Assembly: GCA_937968015.1 (NCBI GenBank) | Contig: CALBSO010000146.1 | Coordinates: forward strand, 71,945-135,944 | Direction: 5' to 3' | From: an uncultured Thermomicrobia bacterium | GTDB lineage: Bacteria; Chloroflexota; Chloroflexia; Thermomicrobiales; JALYUS01 | Length of the DNA stretch: 64,000 nucleotides | In this document: in pieces, positions 57,938-64,000 of the stretch | Position numbering within the stretch: position 1 is the first letter of the stretch | Layout: each line of letters begins with the position of its first letter | Notes under the pieces: generated by a model | The model's database searches: none | Told to the model about the DNA's origin: nothing | Seen by the model: only the letters and a program-made list of their open reading frames with translations | Translations under genes and position numbers: made by a program

Positions 57938-60013
57938 ATGGGCGGATGCTGGCAGTTGCGACGACGGACCATGTTCGGATCGGTGATTGCGCTGTTGTTG
58001 CCCGTCGGAGTCGCCCTCAATTTCGCGGCGCCAACAACCGCCGCGACCATGTACGCCTCCCCGACATTCGCGGCGCAGTGGCAACAGGGCGAGGCGATTC
58101 TGCCGAACTTCTGGGGGCCGCTCGCGAACGCGCGGGACGGCCAACTCGAGCCGTACGCGGAAGGGACCGCAGGCATCACGCAGGGGCGGCGGCTCGTCCA
58201 ATACTTCGACAAGGCGCGGATGGAGCAGACGACGCCCAGCGGCTCGGTGACGAATGGCCTGCTCACCGTCGAACTCCTCTCCGGGCGTGTGCAGATTGGG
58301 GATACGCAATTCGAGCAGCGCCAACCCGCCGCCGTGCCCATCGCCGGCGACCCGGACAACATCTTCCCGACCTATGCGGACCTCCAGACAATGACGCCGA
58401 AGGCCGCGCAGGACACCATGCCCGTGACAACGCTCCTGACGCCCGGCGCGCCGCCTGCGCAGTATGCCGCCGGGGCGGCCGATCCTCTCGCTGCCGTCAA
58501 CGACTACGATAGCGTCACCGGCCACCGCGTGCCGAAAGCGTTCGCGGGCTTCCGCGCGAAGGCGGGGGTGCCTGCCGTCGGCCTCGCCGTCACTGAGCCA
58601 TTCTGGGCGGAGGTGCGTGTGGCGGGCACGGCGCGCACGCTGATGGCGCAAGGCTTCGAGCGGCGCGTCCTCACCTATACACCGACGAACCCGGACCCGT
58701 TCAAGATCGAGTTCGGCAACATCGGGCAGCATTACTACACCTGGCGCTACCTCACCACTCCGGCCATCAGCCCAACACCGACGACTGGCCCGATGCCGAC
58801 CGTCGCGCCCTCATCATTGCCGCTGCCGCCCGCGCCCGCCGGATTCGCGATCCGCAGCGTGTTGGATTTCACGAAAGAAGATGGCCCACCGATCCGCGCG
58901 CTTTTCCACCCACAAACTGGCGTGCTCCATGTGCTCACGAATACCGGCAACCTCTTCCAGATAGATCGCGCGGCGGGCACGAAGAGGTTCATTCTCAGTC
59001 TGCGCAACAGCGATCCGATGCCGCAGGTCTTCTACGGGGCGGACTTCGCGCCGGACGGCACATTCTACGCCGTCCGCTGCCTCCAGCCGCCGAGCCAGCC
59101 GGGCGAGAGCACGACACATACCGGCGAAGTGCTGCGTGTCACGGACACGAATGGCGACGGCACGGTGGATACGATCACCGTTCTCAACCGCATCCAGTAC
59201 CCCGGCGGTAATCTCCGCTTCAATCACGAAATTACCGCCCTCAAAGTTGGGCCGGACGGCATGCTCTACATCGGTGCAGGCTCGCACACCGATCACGGCG
59301 AGCAGGACGGCGGCAAGGGCGAGGTACCGGAAACCTCGGCGATCTTCCGGATCAGCGCGACGGCGCCGAACAGCCCGTTTGAACTCTTCGCGGATGGCAT
59401 TCGCAACCCATTCGGCATGGCCTTCCGCGCGGACGGCAAACTGTTCGACGCCGACCATGGCCCACAGAATGACCTGCCCGAGGAACTCAACTACGTCCAG
59501 CAGGGCAAGCACTACGGCTTCCCGTACCGCTTCGGCAACAACGTCAAGAATCCGGAGCCGGACGCGCCGCCGGAGCCATCAGGTATTAATTTCGTCCCGC
59601 CGATCCCGAATATCGGCCCGGACTCGCTCAATGGTGACGGCCTCGACAGTCAGAACCCGTCCTACACGTTCACGCCCCACTCCGCGCCCGGCGGCCTCGC
59701 CTTCTACAACGCGACGGTGGGTGCGCATCTCTTCCCCGCCGCCTACCGAGGCGACGGCTTCCTCGTCATGTATGGCAATGTCGAGCGTTCGGGCGAGGTG
59801 CGCGGCTTCTCTGTCCTACGGCTGACACTGAGTGAGGTTTCGCCGGGCAACTTCCAGGTGAGCGTCCACACCTTCCTCACCGGCCTCCGCCGCCCGACTG
59901 ATGTTGCCGTTACCCCCGACGGCGCGATGATCGTCCTCGAATCCAGCGCCGCCGCTACTCCGACCGATCAGACCGTGGGATATGGGCGGATATTGGAGAT
60001 TGCTCCCGCTTGA
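57938..60013 (+). CDS. Secreted PQQ-dependent sugar (glucose/sorbosone) dehydrogenase-like protein
   Basis: 691 residues from ATG 57938 (GAGGAGG, 5-6 nt spacing). Signal peptide 1-36 (VIALLLPVGVALNFAAPTTA). Residues 37-270 are a domain often seen in Chloroflexota secreted proteins (QGRRLVQYFDKARMEQ, GRVQIGD, RRVLTYTPTNPD). A Pro/Thr linker (SPTPTTGPMPTVAPSS) leads to a six-bladed propeller (about 300-691): GADFAPDGTFYAV, KVGPDGMLYIGAGSHTDHGE, DGIRNPFGMAFRADGKL and DHGPQNDLPEELNYV, the soluble glucose dehydrogenase pattern. It should oxidise sugars outside the cell with PQQ, if PQQ is available. Confidence 0.85.
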   Translation: MGGCWQLRRRTMFGSVIALLLPVGVALNFAAPTTAATMYASPTFAAQWQQGEAILPNFWGPLANARDGQLEPYAEGTAGITQGRRLVQYFDKARMEQTTPSGSVTNGLLTVELLSGRVQIGDTQFEQRQPAAVPIAGDPDNIFPTYADLQTMTPKAAQDTMPVTTLLTPGAPPAQYAAGAADPLAAVNDYDSVTGHRVPKAFAGFRAKAGVPAVGLAVTEPFWAEVRVAGTARTLMAQGFERRVLTYTPTNPDPFKIEFGNIGQHYYTWRYLTTPAISPTPTTGPMPTVAPSSLPLPPAPAGFAIRSVLDFTKEDGPPIRALFHPQTGVLHVLTNTGNLFQIDRAAGTKRFILSLRNSDPMPQVFYGADFAPDGTFYAVRCLQPPSQPGESTTHTGEVLRVTDTNGDGTVDTITVLNRIQYPGGNLRFNHEITALKVGPDGMLYIGAGSHTDHGEQDGGKGEVPETSAIFRISATAPNSPFELFADGIRNPFGMAFRADGKLFDADHGPQNDLPEELNYVQQGKHYGFPYRFGNNVKNPEPDAPPEPSGINFVPPIPNIGPDSLNGDGLDSQNPSYTFTPHSAPGGLAFYNATVGAHLFPAAYRGDGFLVMYGNVERSGEVRGFSVLRLTLSEVSPGNFQVSVHTFLTGLRRPTDVAVTPDGAMIVLESSAAATPTDQTVGYGRILEIAPA

Positions 60014-60015
60014 TC

Positions 60016-60036
60016 TGTACGGTTTTTTACCGTACA
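60016..60036. promoter_or_regulatory. Inverted repeat upstream of tacA (candidate operator)
   Basis: TGTACGGT, five T, ACCGTACA: 8-bp perfect arms 44 nt before the TacA start, directly after the stop of the sugar dehydrogenase gene. TacA-type antitoxins bind such sites. It could double as a terminator stem. Confidence 0.5.
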
Positions 60037-60080
60037 ATACCTTTATGGTAACAATAGTGCCACAGAAAGGAACGATCGTT

Positions 60081-60422
60081 GTGGTTGTAACGACAGAGAA
60101 ACAGCAGTCCAACCGGAACACGCGACGAGCCAAGCGCGGTTCAACGCGCACGGACCGCATTGATCTACGTATTGAGCCATCCGTCAAGCAGCGATGGCAA
60201 CACGCGGCGGATTTGCTTGGCATTCCCCTCGCGTCCTTTGTAACGATGGCGACGATGGAGCGTGCGGACCAGACAATCCGCGGGCAGGAAACGCTTGAAC
60301 TGACCCCGGAAGAGAGTATCTGGTTTATCAACTTGCTCATGCAACCGCCGCGTGAACCGAGCGAAGCCCTCCTGCGGGCAGCAGAGCGGCATCGTGAACT
60401 GTTCGGGAACGACCCGACGTGA
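60081..60422 (+). CDS. tacA: TacA-like (DUF1778) antitoxin
   Basis: 113 residues from GTG 60081 (AAAGGA, 9 nt spacing); the frame is open to 59982. Ribbon-helix-helix: RTDRIDLRIEPSVKQRWQ, AADLLGIPLASFVTMATMER, as in DUF1778 antitoxins. The C-terminal helix (LTPEESIWFINLLMQPPREP) would wrap the toxin. Its stop overlaps the toxin GTG (GTGA), so the pair is coupled. Confidence 0.85.
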   Translation: MVVTTEKQQSNRNTRRAKRGSTRTDRIDLRIEPSVKQRWQHAADLLGIPLASFVTMATMERADQTIRGQETLELTPEESIWFINLLMQPPREPSEALLRAAERHRELFGNDPT

Positions 60423-60955
60423 CCGACCCCTATCGCATCGAACTGCTCGTGCGATCTCACGATCGCACCGCTTTCGCCAGTGGGGAGCAGCAGATTGACG
60501 ATTGGTTCCGCAAGCAAGCAGGCCAGGCATCGCGCAGGGGAATCGCGACCGTCCATGTACTGGTAGATAACGCCACTGACGCAGTGATCGGCTTCTACAC
60601 CCTGAACAACTTTACTATTCTCTCCGCCGATCTCCCGGCGGAACTCAGCAGGGTCTTACCAGATCGCATCCCGTTACCCGCGCATTTGATCGGGCAAATC
60701 GGGGTGGACGCGCGCCAGCAGGGCAAGGGATACGGCGGCATTCTACTGCTCAACGCCCTTCGTCGAGCATATCGGACAACGATGCATTCAGCCTCAGTGG
60801 CAGTCGTCGTCCACACGCTCGATAGCCAAGTAGCAGCATGGTATACACGATATAATTTCATTCCTTTTCCCGCCCATCCCCTCAGCCTCTGCCTACCAAT
60901 GCAAGAGATCGCCCGCCTCTTTCCCCTCTCCACATCCGACGACACCTCCCTGTGA
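60419..60955 (+). CDS. tacT: TacT-like GNAT toxin
   Basis: 178 residues from GTG 60419. GNAT toxin of the TacT/AtaT kind: IDDWFRKQAGQASRRGIA near the N-terminus, acetyl-CoA loop in IGQIGVDARQQGKGYG, and the proposed catalytic Tyr in AAWYTRYNFIPFP. These toxins acetylate the amino group of charged tRNA and halt translation. It follows the antitoxin as usual. Confidence 0.88.
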   Translation: MTDPYRIELLVRSHDRTAFASGEQQIDDWFRKQAGQASRRGIATVHVLVDNATDAVIGFYTLNNFTILSADLPAELSRVLPDRIPLPAHLIGQIGVDARQQGKGYGGILLLNALRRAYRTTMHSASVAVVVHTLDSQVAAWYTRYNFIPFPAHPLSLCLPMQEIARLFPLSTSDDTSL

Positions 60956-61054
60956 GCGCGGAAACGGTTCAATGCTGCATAATGTCCGCACGGGCTCAGA
61001 AAAGGTACTGCTCATTGCGAATGTTCAATTCAACGAGAGCAGAGGGAGCCGACC

Positions 61055-61225
61055 GTGACGAATCTCACTGCGACAATTACCTTCGGCGTTTTAAGACTGG
61101 CGCTGCGAGTGCGAGCCATGCAGGCGCATCGGCAAGCGAAGCCAGGGGTTGAAGCCGGATTGCTCAAAATGGCGACAGGCCCGTTCGCCGCGTCGGCAGT
61201 CGGTTTGATCGTCTATTTCGTATAG
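61055..61225 (+). CDS. Small membrane-associated ORF upstream of iolD, 56 aa
   Basis: From GTG 61055 (GAGGGAG, 6 nt spacing) to TAG 61225. It reads TNLTATITFGVLRLALRVRA, then MQAHRQAKPGVEAGLLKMA, then a C-terminal hydrophobic helix PFAASAVGLIVYFV. Two amphipathic or membrane-touching helices around a basic loop. It ends 40 nt before iolD and may be translated with it. No known family. Confidence 0.4.
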   Translation: MTNLTATITFGVLRLALRVRAMQAHRQAKPGVEAGLLKMATGPFAASAVGLIVYFV

Positions 61226-61264
61226 GATGGGCTGTACGAAATGACAGGAAGGGAGAGTTCCGCA

Positions 61265-63145
61265 ATGCAACAAACGGAAACGATCCGGCTGACGATGGCG
61301 CAAGCATTGGTGAAATACTTGCAGGTGCAGCAGAGCGAGCGGGATGGAGAAACGCGGCGACTGATCCCGGCGATCTTCGGCATCTTCGGGCATGGCAATG
61401 TCGCGGGGATTGGGCAGGCGCTCTACGAATACGGAGAGAACTTGCCGTACTACCAGCCCTGCAACGAGCAATCCATGGTGCATACGGCGATAGGCTTCGC
61501 GAAGGCGAACCGGCGGTGCGCGACCTTCGCGTGTTCCTCCTCCATCGGCCCCGGGGCGACGAACATGATTACCGGGGCGGCGACGGCGACGATCAACCGC
61601 ATCCCCGTCCTGCTGCTGCCCTCGGATTACTACGCGACGCGCCATCAGGGGCCGGTCTTGCAGCAGTTGGAGCACCCCCTCTCCGCCGATCTGAGCGTCA
61701 ACGACTGCTTCCGCCCCGTCTCCCGTTTCTTCGACCGCATCTCCCGCCCGGAGCAGTTGCTGACCGCCTTGCCGGAGGCGATGCGCGTCCTCACCGATCC
61801 GGCGGAGACAGGCGCGGTGACGCTCGCCCTGCCGCAGGACGTTCAGGCGCACGCCTACGACTATCCGGCTCACTTCTTCGCCGAGCGCGTCTGGCATATC
61901 GCCCGCCGACCGCCCGAACCGCGCCGGATTGACGAGGCAGTCGCGCTGCTCAAGGCGACGAAGCGCCCGGTGATTATCGCGGGTGGGGGCGTCCACTATG
62001 CCGAAGCGGGAGAGGCGCTGCGCGCCTTCGCGGAGAGGTGCGGCATCCCGGTTTCCGAGACTTCCGGTGGTAAGGGGGCGATGGCTGGGGAATCGCCGCT
62101 CCTGCTTGGCGGAAGCGGCGTCAATGGCACGCCCGCCGCCGCGCGGATCGTGCGCGACGCCGATCTCGTCATCGCTATCGGCACGCGGCTAACCGACTTC
62201 ACGACCGGCTCGCAGTCCATCTTCCAGCATCCCGATGTCCGGTTCATCACGATCAATGTCTGCGCGCACGACGCCTACAAGCAGGGCGCGCTCCCGATTG
62301 TCGCTGATGCACGGGAAACGCTCGCCGCGCTCGCGAAAGCGGCGAGTGGCATCACGACCGACGCCGCCTACCGCGACGAAATCGCGGCGGCAAAAAAGGC
62401 ATGGGCGAAGCAACTGCGCGATGAGATTTACGTGCAGGTCCCCGGCGAGGCGATGAGCCAGGGCCAGTTGATCGGCACGTTGAACGAGACCGCACGGCCC
62501 GGCGATACGGTGATTGCGGCGGCGGGCGGCCTGCCGGGCGATTTGCTCAAGCTGTGGGACACGACCGGGGGACGGCGTTTGCATCTGGAATTCGGCTTCT
62601 CCTGCATGGGGTACGAACTGCCCGCCGGGATCGGCGTCCGCATGGCGCAACCGGAGGGCGAGGTCTACGTCCTGATCGGCGATGGCACCTACCTGATGAA
62701 TCCGTCGGAACTCGTCACCGCCTTGCAGGAGCGACTGAAGGTGACGGTCGTCCTCTCCGAGAATCACGGCTATCAGGTGATCCGCCAGTTGCAGATGAAT
62801 CGTGCCGGGCGCAGTTTCGGCAATGAGTTCCGCGCGCGGGACGACGCGACGCATCGCCTCGAAGGCGAGTATGTGACGATTGACTTCGCCCGGAACGCTG
62901 CCAGCATGGGCGCGCGGACGTGGCATGTCGCGACGCCCGATGCCTTAGAAATGGCGCTTGTCGAGGCACGGGACGAGCATCGCTCCTGCGTGATCGTTGT
63001 CGAGACGGAGCCGCACCGCTACCTGCCCGGCGCCGGTGTCTGGTGGGATGTCGCTCCCGCCGAAGCGACCGCCGACCCCCTCACCGACGAACGCCGTACC
63101 GCCTATGAAAACGAGCGCGCGCAACTGCAACGGTTCTATTACTGA
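61265..63145 (+). CDS. iolD: 3D-(3,5/4)-trihydroxycyclohexane-1,2-dione acylhydrolase
   Basis: 626 residues from ATG 61265 (GGAAGGGAG, 9 nt spacing). ThDP enzyme: PAIFGIFGHGNVAGIGQALYE, NEQSMVHTAIGFAKANRR and the diphosphate-binding GDGTYLMNPSELVTA with VVLSENHGYQVI. The start and the sugar-specific QHPDVRFITINV text match IolD. It opens the inositol-derived ring diketone to 5-deoxy-glucuronate, the third step of myo-inositol breakdown. IolE, which makes its substrate, follows 22 nt downstream, so the pair is an inositol operon fragment. Confidence 0.93.
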   Translation: MQQTETIRLTMAQALVKYLQVQQSERDGETRRLIPAIFGIFGHGNVAGIGQALYEYGENLPYYQPCNEQSMVHTAIGFAKANRRCATFACSSSIGPGATNMITGAATATINRIPVLLLPSDYYATRHQGPVLQQLEHPLSADLSVNDCFRPVSRFFDRISRPEQLLTALPEAMRVLTDPAETGAVTLALPQDVQAHAYDYPAHFFAERVWHIARRPPEPRRIDEAVALLKATKRPVIIAGGGVHYAEAGEALRAFAERCGIPVSETSGGKGAMAGESPLLLGGSGVNGTPAAARIVRDADLVIAIGTRLTDFTTGSQSIFQHPDVRFITINVCAHDAYKQGALPIVADARETLAALAKAASGITTDAAYRDEIAAAKKAWAKQLRDEIYVQVPGEAMSQGQLIGTLNETARPGDTVIAAAGGLPGDLLKLWDTTGGRRLHLEFGFSCMGYELPAGIGVRMAQPEGEVYVLIGDGTYLMNPSELVTALQERLKVTVVLSENHGYQVIRQLQMNRAGRSFGNEFRARDDATHRLEGEYVTIDFARNAASMGARTWHVATPDALEMALVEARDEHRSCVIVVETEPHRYLPGAGVWWDVAPAEATADPLTDERRTAYENERAQLQRFYY

Positions 63146-63167
63146 TCTCGACCGAAGGGAGAGTCCG

Positions 63168-63968
63168 ATGAATGTGACGATTGGGAGTGCGCCGGATTCA
63201 TGGGGGATCTGGTTCTCGAGCGACGAGCGACAGACGCCGTGGCATCGCTTCCTCGACGAGATCGCGGCGGCGGGGTACGGATGGACGGAGCTCGGGCCAT
63301 ACGGCTACCTGCCAACCGATGTGCCGACGCTACGCGCCGAACTGGCGAAGCGACGCCTCAAGGTGACGGGCACCTTCGCCCAGAACCATCTCGAAGACCC
63401 GGCGGCCTGGCCCGCGTTGGAGCGGCAGGTGCGCGACGCGTGTGAGGTGATCACCGCGACGGGAGGCAAGTTCCTCGTCCTCATTGACGACACCTACACC
63501 GACCTCTTCACCGCCAAGCCCGTCGTGCCCAAGCATCTGGACGACGGTGGGTGGGAGCGGCTGATCCAGGCGACGCACCGCGTCGCCGACATCGCGCGCG
63601 ACCAATTCGGCCTGCACCTCGTCTTCCATCCACACGCCGAGACGCACGTCGAGTACGAGGATCAGATCGAGCGACTGCTCGCCGACACCGACCCGGAGCG
63701 CGTCTTTCTCTGCTTCGATACCGGCCACCACGCCTACCGGGGCGGCAATCCCGTCGCGTTCATGAAGAAACACCACGCGCGCATCCCATACCTGCACTTG
63801 AAGAGCGTCCGCCCGGAGATGATCCGCAAGGTGGAGGAGGAGAATATTCCCTTCGCTATCGCCGTCGGCAACGACATGTTCTGCGAGCCGTCCGAGGGCG
63901 CGGTGGACTTCCTCGCCTTCCGCGACGTCATGCGCGACATTGACTACTCCGGCTACGCGATGGTCTAG
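63168..63968 (+). CDS. iolE: Inosose dehydratase
   Basis: 266 residues from ATG 63168 (GAAGGGAGAG, 4-8 nt spacing). TIM-barrel isomerase/epimerase fold of the IolE/MocC group: VTIGSAPDSWGIWFSSD, GYGWTELGPYGYLPTD, LHLVFHPHAETHVEY (metal ligands), FLCFDTGHHAYRGG. It dehydrates 2-keto-myo-inositol to the diketone used by IolD. The rest of the inositol operon should lie downstream, past the window. Confidence 0.93.
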   Translation: MNVTIGSAPDSWGIWFSSDERQTPWHRFLDEIAAAGYGWTELGPYGYLPTDVPTLRAELAKRRLKVTGTFAQNHLEDPAAWPALERQVRDACEVITATGGKFLVLIDDTYTDLFTAKPVVPKHLDDGGWERLIQATHRVADIARDQFGLHLVFHPHAETHVEYEDQIERLLADTDPERVFLCFDTGHHAYRGGNPVAFMKKHHARIPYLHLKSVRPEMIRKVEEENIPFAIAVGNDMFCEPSEGAVDFLAFRDVMRDIDYSGYAMV

Positions 63969-64000
63969 CAGGATATGTACCACACCCCCTTCGATAAGCC

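Overview
The window is about 64 kb of GC-rich (low-to-mid 60s %, estimated by eye) bacterial chromosome. I see no phage or transposase gene. The gene set points to a Chloroflexota-type soil or thermophilic bacterium, perhaps Thermomicrobia/Sphaerobacter-like: LysW-dependent lysine synthesis by the alpha-aminoadipate (AAA) route, Tat/lipobox sugar-binding proteins, PhyH, M42 and S9 enzymes, and two apparent selenoprotein genes. This placement is inference; no rRNA or other marker gene is present.

Layout. 1-522: 3' end of an ABC sugar-binding protein. 600-3640: cupin, an AhpD-like gene with an in-frame TGA, a SIS sugar isomerase and a PhyH dioxygenase. 3.8-9.0 kb: small genes, hicAB, arylamine N-acetyltransferase, MFS, proline dehydrogenase. 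9.1-16.5 kb: MFS, a redoxin with an in-frame TGA, Amt, and a three-gene operon of cation/proton antiporter, Zn-ribbon/TPR protein and membrane protein. 16.5-29.6 kb: a decayed mazEF, MDR enzyme plus cupin, DEAD-box helicase with cold-shock domain, phosphoesterase, HAD, esterase, GNAT, sulfite-oxidase-like protein, S9 peptidase. 29.9-33.3 kb: sugar ABC operon closed by a terminator. 33.4-39.1 kb: AAA lysine operon (homocitrate synthase, homoaconitase large and small subunits, LysW, a methyltransferase, homoisocitrate dehydrogenase) behind a T-box leader whose specifier reads a lysine codon. 39.4-46.8 kb: DrrAB-type exporter with TetR and paired operators, aspartate dehydrogenase, beta-propeller lactonase, lone receiver, DHA2 efflux pump. 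47-52 kb: ABM protein, DUF983 and a histidine kinase/response regulator pair split by an MNT/HEPN module. 52-54.5 kb: an AT-richer AbiE-like nucleotidyltransferase/HTH pair plus a PPOX protein. 54.5-64 kb: M42 peptidase, class III-like ADH, DedA, sorbosone-dehydrogenase-like protein, TacA/TacT, iolD and iolE.

The most notable result is two unrelated thiol-redox genes (947-1513 and 10489-11268, both minus strand), each broken once by TGA exactly where a catalytic cysteine belongs (C-P-F-TGA and W-A-S-W-TGA-R-C). Each TGA is followed within about 20 nt by a hairpin with the same CTGCC/GGCAG stem and a GGT in its loop. TGA is an ordinary stop elsewhere in the window, so selenocysteine insertion with a shared SECIS-type element is the best reading. 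The second strong result is the lysine T-box on the AAA operon. The window is also rich in toxin-antitoxin modules (hicAB, a mazEF relic, MNT/HEPN, AbiE-like, TacAT), gene relics and a dispersed palindromic repeat.
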